64,000 bases of DNA from Oleidesulfovibrio alaskensis DSM 16109. GTDB lineage: Bacteria > Desulfobacterota > Desulfovibrionia > Desulfovibrionales > Desulfovibrionaceae. The DNA lies in contig NZ_AXWQ01000014.1 of NCBI RefSeq assembly GCF_000482745.1, positions 76,670 to 140,669 of the forward strand. Reading direction: 5' to 3'. The notes below the pieces were generated by a model, which did not search any database, was not told the DNA's origin, and saw only the letters and a list, made by a program, of their open reading frames with translations. Of this stretch, positions 27,556-36,029 are shown in pieces (position 1 is the stretch's first letter; every line of letters begins with the position of its first letter). The translations under genes and the position numbers were made by a program.

Positions 27556-28557
27556 CTACACCTTGATCCTCGGGTTGATGACAGCATACAGCAGGTCCAC
27601 AAGCACGTTGATGAGCACAAACAGCGTGGCGATAAGCATGGTGCCGCCCTGTACCGCGTTGAAATCACGCGCATACACGGCATTGAGCAGCCACGACCCT
27701 ATGCCCGGCCATGCAAAGATGGTTTCTGTAAGTATGGCGCCGCCCAGCAGAATGCTGAACTGCAGCCCGATGATGGTGACAATGGGGATGAGCGCATTGC
27801 GCAGGGCGTGCTTGTAGTGCACGGCGCGCGGCGACAGCCCCTTGGCTTTGGCGGTGCGTATGTAATCCTGCCGCAGCACTTCGAGCATGCTTGACCGGGT
27901 CATGCGGGCGATGATGGCCATGGGAATGGTGCTCAGGGTGAAGGCCGGCATGATGATGTGGTGCAGAGCATCTTTGAAAGCCGCCCAGTTGCCCTGAATG
28001 ATGGAATCGATAAGGTACAGATTGGTTACAGGCTCCAGCGTGATGTCATAGGAAAGCCTGCCCGACAGCGGCAGCCAGCCGAGATTGACTGAAAATATGA
28101 TCATCAGCACCAGCCCCAGCCAGAAAATAGGCATGGAAACCCCGATGAGCGACAGCACCATGGAGCCGTAATCGAACAGCGAATACTGGCGCGTGGCGGA
28201 AACAATACCCGCCAGCATGCCCAGCGTAACGGCAAATACTATGGCCACCAGCGCCAGTTCCAGCGTGGCGGGAAAATGTGTGGCTATCTCGGTGGTTATT
28301 TTTTCGTTGGTTCGCAGTGCGCGGCCCAGATCGCCCTGTGCCAGTCTGGACATGAACAGTCCGTACTGAACATACAGGGGTTTATCCAGCCCCAGCTGCT
28401 GGCGCAGTTCCGTCAGGGCTTTTTCGTTGGCACGCTCCCCCAGCATCATTTCCGCAGGGTCTCCCGGCACAAGGTGGATCATGAAAAAGACCAGCACGGA
28501 TATGCCGAGCACTGTGGGAATGACCTGAAGCAGTCTTTTTATCAGAAAATGTAGCAA
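27556..28557 (-). CDS. dppB: Dipeptide ABC transporter permease DppB
   Basis: A 333-residue inner-membrane permease with six helices. The family N-terminus (LHFLIKRLLQVIPTVLGISV) and MIHLVPGDPAE are present, and the EAA loop is GAILTETIFAWPGIGSWL. I place the start at TTG 28557, which gives the normal family N-terminus and has a GGGAAGAG sequence upstream. A further TTG at 28578 would add seven residues. It is separated from dppA by a stem-loop. Confidence 0.93.
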   Translation of the reverse strand: MLHFLIKRLLQVIPTVLGISVLVFFMIHLVPGDPAEMMLGERANEKALTELRQQLGLDKPLYVQYGLFMSRLAQGDLGRALRTNEKITTEIATHFPATLELALVAIVFAVTLGMLAGIVSATRQYSLFDYGSMVLSLIGVSMPIFWLGLVLMIIFSVNLGWLPLSGRLSYDITLEPVTNLYLIDSIIQGNWAAFKDALHHIIMPAFTLSTIPMAIIARMTRSSMLEVLRQDYIRTAKAKGLSPRAVHYKHALRNALIPIVTIIGLQFSILLGGAILTETIFAWPGIGSWLLNAVYARDFNAVQGGTMLIATLFVLINVLVDLLYAVINPRIKV

Positions 28558-28578
28558 TACTCTTCCCGTTGAATACAA

Positions 28579-28606
28579 CGGCAGGGGCGGTTGCGCGCCC
28601 CTGCCG
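28579..28606 (-). other. Intercistronic stem-loop between dppA and dppB
   Basis: An 11-bp perfect stem CGGCAGGGGCG / CGCCCCTGCCG with a 6-nt loop. No T-run follows, so it probably protects the dppA mRNA 3' end or damps read-through, giving more binding protein than permease. Confidence 0.6.
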
Positions 28607-28641
28607 GTAGATGGTTCACATGTCGTGGTCTGCCTGTGGGG

Positions 28642-30267
28642 CTACTTCAGCCATACCTTGTGCAGGTATACACTGGTTGTCGGGTGCAGTTTAAAGTCCT
28701 GCACGCGCTTGTGCTGGGGCTGTGCCACGATGGAATGCGCCATGTTGATCATGGGAGCTTCCTGATGGATAAGTTCCTGCGCCTTTTTGTAGATTTCAAT
28801 GCGCTTGGCCTGATCCGTGGTGCGCTTTCCGTCCACCATCAGCTGGTGATATTCTTCGTTTTTCCACTGGGTGCGCACGTTGGGGTCGGCCATACCGTCC
28901 AGCAGGATGGCAAGGAAGTTGTCGGGGTCGCCGTTGTCACCGGTCCAGCCCAGCTGGAACAGGTCCATGCCCGGATCCTGCGAACGCTGCTTTTTGAGGT
29001 AGGTTCCCCATTCCATGGTCACCAGTTCCACGTTTATGCCCACGGCTTTCAGGTCGGCCTGAATGGCTTCACCCACTTTCATGCCGCTGGGATTGTAGGG
29101 ACGTGCCACAGGCATGCACCACAGGGTTATCCTGTCCTGTCCGGCGGCTTTCAGTTTGCCTTCAAAATCGGCTTCCTTCAGCAGCTGGCGGGCTTTTTCG
29201 GGGTTGTATTCGTAGTCGGTGATGTCATTGTTGTAGCCCCACATGGTGGGAGGAATGGTGTTCACCGCGGGAACACCCATGCCGTAGTAGATGTTGTCCA
29301 CTATGGCCTGCTTGTTGACTGCATGGGCGATGGCACGGCGGATGCGCGCATCCTGCCAGAGTTCCTTGGTGTGGTTGAATGACAGGTAGCCCACGTTCAT
29401 GCCGGGCTGGGTGATCACTTCAAGGTTGCCGTTGCTTTTTGCCAGTTCCACGTCTTCGGGGTTGGGGTACTGGCAGATGTGCACATTGCCGGACATCAGT
29501 TCGAGAAAACGGACCGAGTTGTCGGGAATGACGCGGAAGAGGACTTTATCGAGGTAGGGGGCGCCGTCCCAGTAGCCGTCGTTGCGTTCAAGGGTGATGC
29601 GGTCGTTTTTCTGCCACGAGACAAACTTGAAAGGACCGGTGCCCACGGGGTTGGTTATGTAATCGGCACCATGCTTGAGAACGGCGGTGGGGCTGACTAT
29701 GTCGGCAAAGTCCATGGCCATGTTGGCAAGAAAAGGAGCTTCCGGGCGCTTGAGTTTGTACACCACGGTGTAGTCGTCTTTTGCTTCAATGGATTCGATG
29801 ATGTCGTCCATTTCCATGGAAAGCCAGTATTCCGCAGCGGGAGCCTGTTCGGGCCAGCCCCACTGTTTGCTGAAAAATTTGGCTTTGCTTTTGTCTTTCA
29901 TCTGGCGTCCGTGTGAAAAGACAACGGCATCGGCATTGAAGGGGGTGCCGTCGTGGAAGCTGACACCTTCGCGCAGATGGAAGGTATAGGTCATGCCGTC
30001 TTCGGAAATATCCCACGATGTGGCCAGCGAGGGGGTAAGCGCAGTGGATTCGGGCATAAAGCCCACAAGTGCGTCGTAGATGTTGTCGCACACCATGAAC
30101 GAGTTGCCGTCAGTCTCATATGCGGGGTCAAGACCGGGGCTGTCTGCACCGCGGGCAAAGACCAGCGTTCCGCCCTGTTTGGGCGCCGCCAGAACAGACT
30201 GGGGGGTGAGCGAATAGGCTGTCAGTGCAACCGCAGCCAGCGTGAACAGCAAGAGTTTTTTCAGCAT
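28642..30267 (-). CDS. dppA: Dipeptide-binding protein DppA (SBP family 5)
   Basis: A 541-residue periplasmic binding protein. The signal peptide (1-28, ending VLA before APKQGG) precedes a family-5 domain: GADSPGLDPAYETDGNS, the motif ISEDGMTYTFHLREGVSFHDGTPFNADAVVFS (recognisable in short blocks), and FNHTKELWQDARIRRAIAHAVN. It captures peptides for DppBCDF. First gene of the operon; its ATG has GGGAGG upstream. The leader contains a GC hairpin (30313-30341) and a small palindrome (30364-30377). Confidence 0.95.
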   Translation of the reverse strand: MLKKLLLFTLAAVALTAYSLTPQSVLAAPKQGGTLVFARGADSPGLDPAYETDGNSFMVCDNIYDALVGFMPESTALTPSLATSWDISEDGMTYTFHLREGVSFHDGTPFNADAVVFSHGRQMKDKSKAKFFSKQWGWPEQAPAAEYWLSMEMDDIIESIEAKDDYTVVYKLKRPEAPFLANMAMDFADIVSPTAVLKHGADYITNPVGTGPFKFVSWQKNDRITLERNDGYWDGAPYLDKVLFRVIPDNSVRFLELMSGNVHICQYPNPEDVELAKSNGNLEVITQPGMNVGYLSFNHTKELWQDARIRRAIAHAVNKQAIVDNIYYGMGVPAVNTIPPTMWGYNNDITDYEYNPEKARQLLKEADFEGKLKAAGQDRITLWCMPVARPYNPSGMKVGEAIQADLKAVGINVELVTMEWGTYLKKQRSQDPGMDLFQLGWTGDNGDPDNFLAILLDGMADPNVRTQWKNEEYHQLMVDGKRTTDQAKRIEIYKKAQELIHQEAPMINMAHSIVAQPQHKRVQDFKLHPTTSVYLHKVWLK

Positions 30268-30363
30268 GCAAGCCTCCCGGAAAGAAAGATGGTTGTGTTC
30301 TGCCGTATGGTTCCCCGCCGCCTGCCGGGCAGACGGCGGGGTGGCGTCATCCGGTCAATTATA

Positions 30364-30377
30364 TCACAAAAATGTGA
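30364..30377 (-). promoter_or_regulatory. Small palindrome TCACA-N4-TGTGA upstream of dppA
   Basis: A perfect 5-bp inverted repeat with an AAAA spacer, 97 bp upstream of dppA and 40 bp past the peptidase stop codon. The half-sites are those of Crp-family proteins, but in inverted order, so assignment is weak. Confidence 0.3.
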
Positions 30378-30416
30378 CGAAGGAAAGCGCCGCTGTCTAA
30401 CCCCTTAGCTGAACAC

Positions 30417-31508
30417 TCAAACTGCGGCATGCTCCTCCATTTCGCGGGCGAGCTGCATCAGCGGGTCGTAGATGCTCTGCAGACTGGGAATGTGCAGACA
30501 CTCATCGCGTGAATGCAGGGTGTTAAAGCCTTCGGCACCCCATACAACGCCCGTGAGGCCGTTTTCGCCCAGATACCGGGCATCACTTGCTCCGTGGGCC
30601 TTGCCCGCCGTTGCACCGGACAACGCCAGCAGTCTTTCTGTGTAGGGGCTGTCTGCAGCCAGAAAAACAGGCACGGTGCGCACAATGCTGACCGTTCCCG
30701 AGACTGTTTTACGTATTTTGTCAATCAGTGCTGCGGGATCGTCATGTTCCGTCACGCGGATGTTGAACCAGCCTTCCGCCACGTCGGGCACCTTGTTGGT
30801 GGATTCTCCGGCCCGTATTCTGCCCAGATTGACCGTGCGGTGCCAGTGGTCCTCATTTTCTTCGGCAAACAGCGTTTTCAGCCTCGTATAGTCCTCCATC
30901 AGCAGGTCAACGGCGTTCACTCCCATCCACGGGCGGGCGCCATGGGCCGCCTTTCCCGTGCAGGTCAGCTTTATGTCGATGATGCCTTTTTCCTTGGTGA
31001 TGACCTGCTGCGGATTACCGCCGTCCAGCGCCACCACATAGTCGGCCCTGATGAGTGGCAGGGCTTTGGCGGCGCCGTTCATGCCGCCTATTTCTTCGTC
31101 GCCGGTGATAAGCAGCCCCAGCGCCATGTCCTTCTGGCTGCGTCCGGCGGCCTTCAGGGCGTTCAGCCGGTCTCTGAACATGACAAGTCCCAGCGCCACG
31201 GCATACTTGTCGTCATTGGCGCCGCGTCCGTACAATCTGTCATTTTCCACACGCGGAACAAACAGGTCGTCCTCCGCGTCCACCACATCTATGTGGGCCA
31301 TCAGCAGCAGCCCCGCCCTGCCTTTTTCGGGCAGCACCATAACGGAGGGAATTCCGTCGTGGTCCATGCGTTCGGCATGAATGCCGTTCTGTGCGCACCA
31401 GTCCATGATGAAACCGGCACAGCGTGAGATTTGCTCCGGTCTGGAGTGCATGCTGGGAAAGCGGATGAGATCGCTTGTCAGTTCGACAATGTGTTGCATA
31501 GAAGACAC
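30417..31508 (-). CDS. M20 family metallopeptidase
   Basis: A 363-residue zinc-dependent amino- or dipeptidase. The metal site can be read: His and Asp of LLMAHIDVVDAED, the bridging Asp in GRGANDDK, the base/ligand pair GDEEIGG, Asp in ALDGGN, and His in SRDECLHIPS near the C-terminus. A dimerisation (lid) domain lies between. Position directly upstream of dppA suggests it hydrolyses imported peptides, though it could be a desuccinylase. The start chosen is GTG 31508 because AAGGAG sits 6 nt before it; the next ATG (31499) has poorer spacing. Confidence 0.88.
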   Translation of the reverse strand: MSSMQHIVELTSDLIRFPSMHSRPEQISRCAGFIMDWCAQNGIHAERMDHDGIPSVMVLPEKGRAGLLLMAHIDVVDAEDDLFVPRVENDRLYGRGANDDKYAVALGLVMFRDRLNALKAAGRSQKDMALGLLITGDEEIGGMNGAAKALPLIRADYVVALDGGNPQQVITKEKGIIDIKLTCTGKAAHGARPWMGVNAVDLLMEDYTRLKTLFAEENEDHWHRTVNLGRIRAGESTNKVPDVAEGWFNIRVTEHDDPAALIDKIRKTVSGTVSIVRTVPVFLAADSPYTERLLALSGATAGKAHGASDARYLGENGLTGVVWGAEGFNTLHSRDECLHIPSLQSIYDPLMQLAREMEEHAAV

Positions 31509-31837
31509 TGCGGACTCCTTTTTTATATGATATATGTGACAGGTGACGGCTATCTTGCGCGCGCAGACGGTCTTTTGGCAAGTCCCGCGCGCACTGCGCC
31601 GTGTATGTTGCATGCAAGGCCGCGGTGTGGGGTGTGCCGGCTGTTTTTTTTACCGGCGTTCCCTTGCCATGTGCACAGGGTATGCTTAACAGCTGTGCAT
31701 TGTCAGGGGCCGCACAGTGTACGGGGAGCTGCACCGTGCAGGCCGCTGCCGGAAGAGGCGGACGGGCATCCGCCTGCTTCAAGCGGGCCGGCGTTTCCGG
31801 CATGATTCAACATCAGCGCGGGTGATCCGCAGAGGTA
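31509..31837. other. Divergent intergenic region
   Basis: This lies between the M20 peptidase and the cation exchanger and should contain both promoters. I see no coding frame, repeat or strong operator. Confidence 0.5.
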
Positions 31838-32815
31838 ATGATGACGCTTCCTATTCTTGCTATTGTGGCAGGTCTTGTGCTGCTTGTGTACAGCGCAGAC
31901 CGTTTTGTGCTGGGGTCTTCCGCCACGGCACGGCATTTCGGCATGCCTCCGCTGCTTATCGGCATGGTCATTGTGGGCTTCGGCACTTCCGTGCCTGAAA
32001 TGCTTGTTTCACTTATGGCCGCCATGAGCGGAACCCCCGGCATCGCGCTGGGCAACGCTTACGGCTCCAATATAACCAACATAGGTCTCATACTGGGCGC
32101 CACTGCCGTTCTGGGACCTGTGATGGTCAGCTCTCAGGTGCTCCGCAAGGAGCTGCCCATTCTTATCGGGGTGACACTGCTTACCGCCGCACTGTTGTGG
32201 GACGGCTCGCTGGACAGGACCAATGCTCTGGTGCTGCTCGCCGTGTTTTTTGTTCTTGTGGGCTGGTCTGTTTATCAGGGCATGCATTCCACGCGCGACG
32301 CATTCGGGCAGGAGATGGAACAGCAGGCCGGTACGCAGCCGCTGGCGCTCAAGGCCGCACTGGGCTGGACAGCCGCCGGACTGGTGTTGCTCATTATCAG
32401 CTCGCGCTTGCTTGTGTGGGGTGCCATGAAAGTAGCCGTGGCGCTGGGTATGAGCGATCTGGTCATAGGGCTGACCATTGTGGCTGTGGGCACTTCGCTG
32501 CCCGAGCTGGCTTCTTCGCTGGCTGCCGCCCGTCGCGGAGAGCACGACATAGCGCTGGGCAACGTTGTGGGCTCCAACCTGTTCAACACACTGGCTGTTG
32601 TGGGCATAGCCGGAGCGGTGCAGCCCATGCAGGTGGACCCGTCCGCCCTGGGACGCGATCTGCTGGTCATGGGCGGCTTTACCGTGGCGCTTTTTGTCAT
32701 GGGATACCCCGTGCGCCGCGCGGGCCGCATCAACAGGCTGGAAGGGGGCGCACTGCTGTGCGCATATGCTGCGTACACTGTCTGGCTGGTGGGCGTGGCA
32801 GGGCAAAGCGCCTGA
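31838..32815 (+). CDS. CaCA-family sodium/calcium exchanger (YrbG-like)
   Basis: A 325-residue inner-membrane antiporter with ten predicted helices in two inverted halves. Each half carries the family alpha repeat: FGTSVPEMLVSLMAAMSG with GNAYGSNITNIGLILG in the first, and VGTSLPELASSLAAARRG with GNVVGSNLFNTLAVVG in the second. The conserved Glu in each (SVPEM, SLPEL) coordinates the cation. It probably exports Ca2+ in exchange for Na+ or H+. It is monocistronic, with a strong terminator 18 bp after the stop codon. Confidence 0.94.
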   Translation: MMTLPILAIVAGLVLLVYSADRFVLGSSATARHFGMPPLLIGMVIVGFGTSVPEMLVSLMAAMSGTPGIALGNAYGSNITNIGLILGATAVLGPVMVSSQVLRKELPILIGVTLLTAALLWDGSLDRTNALVLLAVFFVLVGWSVYQGMHSTRDAFGQEMEQQAGTQPLALKAALGWTAAGLVLLIISSRLLVWGAMKVAVALGMSDLVIGLTIVAVGTSLPELASSLAAARRGEHDIALGNVVGSNLFNTLAVVGIAGAVQPMQVDPSALGRDLLVMGGFTVALFVMGYPVRRAGRINRLEGGALLCAYAAYTVWLVGVAGQSA

Positions 32816-32833
32816 CAGCCATACCGGATATAC

Positions 32834-32869
32834 AAAAAAGGAAAGGAGCTCCGGCTCCTTTCTTTTTTT
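32834..32869. terminator. Intrinsic terminator after the cation exchanger
   Basis: A 9-bp stem GAAAGGAGC / GCTCCTTTC with TCCG loop and seven Ts; a matching A-run upstream makes it potentially bidirectional. Confidence 0.88.
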
Positions 32870-32900
32870 GTAATGTGTCCGACATGATGCGCTGTCCCCG

Positions 32901-32929
32901 TTGACAGTATTACTTGCGGGCAGTAGTGT
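32901..32929 (+). promoter_or_regulatory. Putative promoter of the nickel transporter operon
   Basis: TTGACA (32901-32906) and TAGTGT (32924-32929) are 17 nt apart. The predicted start point falls at or just before the NikR-like palindrome. Confidence 0.5.
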
Positions 32930-32935
32930 GAGCGG

Positions 32936-32962
32936 GTGTTATGTAAAGCGATTGCGTAACAC
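32936..32962 (+). promoter_or_regulatory. NikR-like operator
   Basis: GTGTTAT (32936-32942) and GTAACAC (32956-32962) are inverted repeats, one mismatch, separated by 13 nt. This agrees with the Desulfovibrio NikR motif as I recall it, GTGTTAC-N13/14-GTAACAC. Position immediately downstream of the -10 implies repression when nickel is plentiful. Confidence 0.65.
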
Positions 32963-33040
32963 CATGCGGGCGCAGGTGTGATGCGCTTTATTTTCTGCCA
33001 CCAGCTTGGGCAGCCACACGCACAACCGGAGGTAACGGGT

Positions 33041-33859
33041 ATGGTACATTGGTTTTCACGGGTAAACGGCAAGGGTGTTCTGCGGCGCGCCATGGTGCGC
33101 GGTGCGGTTGCATGTTCGCTTGTAGCGGCCACATACGGCATGGCACTGGCACACTTCGGCATGGTTATTCCTTCCGCTTCTGTGGCGGTGGAAAAAGATC
33201 AGGCAGCTCTCAGCCTTCAGGTGTCTTTTTCTCACCCCATGGAACTGCAGGGCATGGATATGGCCGCCCCGCAGGAATTTGCCGTGATTGCCGACGGCCG
33301 TAAAACCGACCTGACCGGCGGGCTGGAAGCTGCCACCGTCATGGGGCACAAGGCGTGGAAAGCTGAGTACCAGATCAAACGTCCGGGCGTGGCCCAGTTT
33401 TATGTCATCCCCCGGCTGTACTGGGAACCGGCCGAAGATTGTTACATCCAGCATCTTACCAAAACCTATGTGGCCAGCTTCGGCGAAGAGGAAGGTTGGG
33501 ACGTTCCTGCCGGTCTGCGCACTGAAATAGTGCCGCTGACAAGGCCCTTTGCAAACTACGCCGGTAATGTGTTTCAGGGCCGGGTACTGATGGAAGGCAA
33601 GCCTGTGGCCGGTGCTGTGGTGGAGGTGGAGTATTACAATAAAGAAGGCAGATATGCCGCTCCCAACGAATATTTTGTTACGCAGTCGGTACTGACCGAC
33701 GCGGACGGCGTGTTCACATATGCCGTGCCGTGGGCTGGCTGGTGGGGATTTGCCGCACTGAATACTGCTCCTGAAAAAATTGACTACAACGGCGAGAAAA
33801 AAGACCTTGAACTCGGGGCCGTATTGTGGACAGAGTTTCTTGAACCGATGAAAAAATAA
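33041..33859 (+). CDS. nikK: Periplasmic nickel transport component NikK (DUF4198)
   Basis: A 272-residue exported protein. The signal peptide (about 1-36) ends ALA, leaving mature HFGMVIPS; an N-terminal His is characteristic of DUF4198 metal-transport partners. The fold is a pair of beta-sandwich domains, with a C-terminal CarboxypepD-like part (GKPVAGAVVEVEYYNKEG). It probably delivers Ni2+ to the NikM core. The start at 33041 has GGAGGTAAC upstream; an earlier frame start at 32978 overlaps no ribosome-binding site. First gene of nikKMLQO, under the NikR-like operator. Cobalt rather than nickel cannot be excluded from the protein alone. Confidence 0.83.
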   Translation: MVHWFSRVNGKGVLRRAMVRGAVACSLVAATYGMALAHFGMVIPSASVAVEKDQAALSLQVSFSHPMELQGMDMAAPQEFAVIADGRKTDLTGGLEAATVMGHKAWKAEYQIKRPGVAQFYVIPRLYWEPAEDCYIQHLTKTYVASFGEEEGWDVPAGLRTEIVPLTRPFANYAGNVFQGRVLMEGKPVAGAVVEVEYYNKEGRYAAPNEYFVTQSVLTDADGVFTYAVPWAGWWGFAALNTAPEKIDYNGEKKDLELGAVLWTEFLEPMKK

Positions 33860-33966
33860 CGCTATGCACCTGACGAGTGCGGCGGCCGCACCTCCGGCCG
33901 CCGCACTTTTTTTACCGGACTGCGCAGAGGCGGAATGTCCGGTGCTTCAGCAAAAGGACGAAAGGC

Positions 33967-34581
33967 ATGCACATATCGGAAGGGGTACTTTCAGCACCGG
34001 TTTTGCTGTGCGGTGCCGCCGTGGCGGCGGCGGGCATCGCGGCGGGACTGCGCAGGATGGACTATGACCGCCTGATGACCGTGGCGCTGCTTTCGGCCGC
34101 TTTTTTTGTGGGATCCCTCATCCATATACCGGTGGGGCCGGCCAGCGCACATCTTATTCTTAACGGGCTGCTGGGCGCAGTGCTCGGTTGGGCGGCCTTT
34201 CCGGCCATATTCACCGCACTGCTGCTGCAGGCCGTGCTTTTTCAGTACGGCGGGCTGACCATTCTGGGCGTGAACACGGCAACCATGGCTTCTGCCGCGG
34301 TGCTGTGCTTCTATCTTTTTTCTCCGCTTATGCGCAGGCAGGGGCGCTGGCGGCTGCTGGGCGGTTTTTGCTGCGGGGCGTGCGGCGTGCTGTTTGCAGG
34401 GCTGTTCACAGCGGCAAGTCTTGCGTTTTCTGATGAAGGCTTCCGCCATGCTGCCGGCATGATTCTGGTGGCGCATATTCCCGTCATGGTGGTGGAAGGC
34501 ATCATCACCGCTCTTACTGTTTCGTTTCTGGCCCGCGCGCGGCCTGAAGTGCTGCATATGAATGCCGGAAAACAGCGTTGA
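33967..34581 (+). CDS. nikM: ECF nickel transporter substrate-binding membrane protein NikM
   Basis: A 204-residue CbiM/NikM-family S component. The extreme N-terminus MHISEG is the metal-binding element: in this family the amino group and His2 coordinate Ni or Co in the membrane. Further motifs include IHIPVGPASAHLILNGLLGAVLG and the LLQAVLFQYGGLTILGVNT block. About six to seven helices. The start at 33967 is fixed by MHISEG and a preceding AAAGG. NikN is absent; NikK and NikL replace it, as reported for deltaproteobacteria. Confidence 0.92.
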   Translation: MHISEGVLSAPVLLCGAAVAAAGIAAGLRRMDYDRLMTVALLSAAFFVGSLIHIPVGPASAHLILNGLLGAVLGWAAFPAIFTALLLQAVLFQYGGLTILGVNTATMASAAVLCFYLFSPLMRRQGRWRLLGGFCCGACGVLFAGLFTAASLAFSDEGFRHAAGMILVAHIPVMVVEGIITALTVSFLARARPEVLHMNAGKQR

Positions 34582-34605
34582 GTGCACGGATAGAAGGAGG
34601 TGCAG

Positions 34606-35253
34606 ATGAAATTGCGGACTGAATTGCGGCCGGGCTGCATATGCGTTGTCATGTTGCTGATGCTTACGGCGCTGCCGGCACAGGCGCATCGGGTGAACGT
34701 ATTTGCTTATGCCGAGGGCGACCGGATAACTGTGGAGGCCGGATACAGCAAATCGCGGCCGGTTATGGGCGGCACAGTGGTGGTGGCCGACAAAGCCGAC
34801 GGGGACGAGTTTCTGCGCGGCGTGACGGATGATAATGGCATATTTGTCTTTACCGTGCCGGATGCTGCCAAAAAAGAGAAAGCCGATCTGCGCATTACTC
34901 TGCTTGCCGGAGAAGGGCATCAGGACTCATGGATAGTGCAGGCCGGGGAATACGCTGCGGAGGCAGCGCCGCGTGATGCCGCAGCTTCCGGAGTGACGTA
35001 TTCCGGCCGGGGCGCGGCGGGCAGCCGGCAGGCCGGTGCTGCCGCCGGCGCGCAGGGCGGCCATGTGAGCGTTGATGAAGCGCTGCTGCGGCAGGTGGTG
35101 GAAGAAGTTGTGGAGCGCAAGATTGCTCCCGTGCGCACCATGCTGGTGGAGCAGCATGAATCAGGGCCGGGGTTTGCCGACATTCTGGGCGGTCTGGGAT
35201 ATTTTGCAGGGCTGTTCGGCATTGCCGCGTATCTTAAAAGCCGCAGGCGCTGA
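34606..35253 (+). CDS. nikL: Nickel transport accessory protein NikL
   Basis: A 215-residue protein with a signal peptide ending AQA and mature HRVNVFAYAEGD, again exposing an N-terminal His. A beta-rich periplasmic domain (about 28-110) is followed by a low-complexity Ala/Gly linker, an amphipathic helix (LLRQVVEEVVERKIAPV) and one C-terminal membrane helix (GFADILGGLGYFAGLFGIAAYL). This architecture matches NikL/CbiL-type components. The start ATG 34606 has AAGGAGG five nt upstream; the GTG at 34600 overlaps that site and is rejected. Confidence 0.8.
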   Translation: MKLRTELRPGCICVVMLLMLTALPAQAHRVNVFAYAEGDRITVEAGYSKSRPVMGGTVVVADKADGDEFLRGVTDDNGIFVFTVPDAAKKEKADLRITLLAGEGHQDSWIVQAGEYAAEAAPRDAAASGVTYSGRGAAGSRQAGAAAGAQGGHVSVDEALLRQVVEEVVERKIAPVRTMLVEQHESGPGFADILGGLGYFAGLFGIAAYLKSRRR

Positions 35254-35264
35254 CCGGACCATGT

Positions 35265-36029
35265 ATGTTTGATGAACCTTTCAGCCGCGGCACCAGCCTG
35301 TTGCATCGTCTTGATCCCCGCATAAAGCTGACCGCGGCTTTTGTGCTGTCGTGCATTGTTGCCGTGGCCGCCCGCCGCGATGTGGCGCTGGCGGCGCTGT
35401 GCGCGGCGGCTTTTCTGGCCGTGTGGTCGCGCCCGCCCGTGCGGCCGTTGCTCGGCCGTCTTGCGGCGGTGAATGTCTTTGTGCTGTTTTTGTGGGTCGT
35501 GCTGCCCTTTACATACGGCGGTGTGCAGACGGATGAAGGCGTATTCGCGGTATCCCGCGCCGGGGTGGACATGGCGCTGCTTGTCACTCTGAAATCCAAC
35601 GCCATCGTGTTGCTTTTCATTGCCTGTGTGGCCACATCGGACGCGGCGGCTGTGGGGCATGCGTTGTGCAGGCTGGGGGTGCCGCGCAAGCTGGTGTTTC
35701 TTTTTCTTTTCACGTACCGCTATGTGCATGTGCTGCTGCAGGAATATGAGCGCCTGCGCACGGCTGCCCGGCTGCGCGGTTTTGTGCCCGGTACCGGACT
35801 GCATACATACGGTACTCTGGCCAATATGCTGGGCATGGTCATCCTGCGCAGTCTCGACCGGTCGCAGCGGGTGTACGAAGCCATGATTCTGCGCGGGTTT
35901 GACGGTCGTTTTCATTCATTGTGCACTTTACGGTTGCACCGGCGTGATGTTGTTTTCGGCTGCGGTGCGGCTGTGGCGGCCTGTATGCTTGTTTATGCGG
36001 AATTTGCCGGAGGACTGCATGTCATCTGA
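35265..36029 (+). CDS. nikQ: ECF transporter transmembrane T component NikQ
   Basis: A 254-residue CbiQ-family T component. It opens with the family N-terminus (SRGTSLLHRLDPRIKL) and has four to five helices. The two conserved Ala-Arg-Gly coupling motifs that contact the ATPase are here as TAARLRGF and EAMILRGF. It lies 11 bp after nikL and overlaps nikO by 11 bp. Confidence 0.92.
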   Translation: MFDEPFSRGTSLLHRLDPRIKLTAAFVLSCIVAVAARRDVALAALCAAAFLAVWSRPPVRPLLGRLAAVNVFVLFLWVVLPFTYGGVQTDEGVFAVSRAGVDMALLVTLKSNAIVLLFIACVATSDAAAVGHALCRLGVPRKLVFLFLFTYRYVHVLLQEYERLRTAARLRGFVPGTGLHTYGTLANMLGMVILRSLDRSQRVYEAMILRGFDGRFHSLCTLRLHRRDVVFGCGAAVAACMLVYAEFAGGLHVI

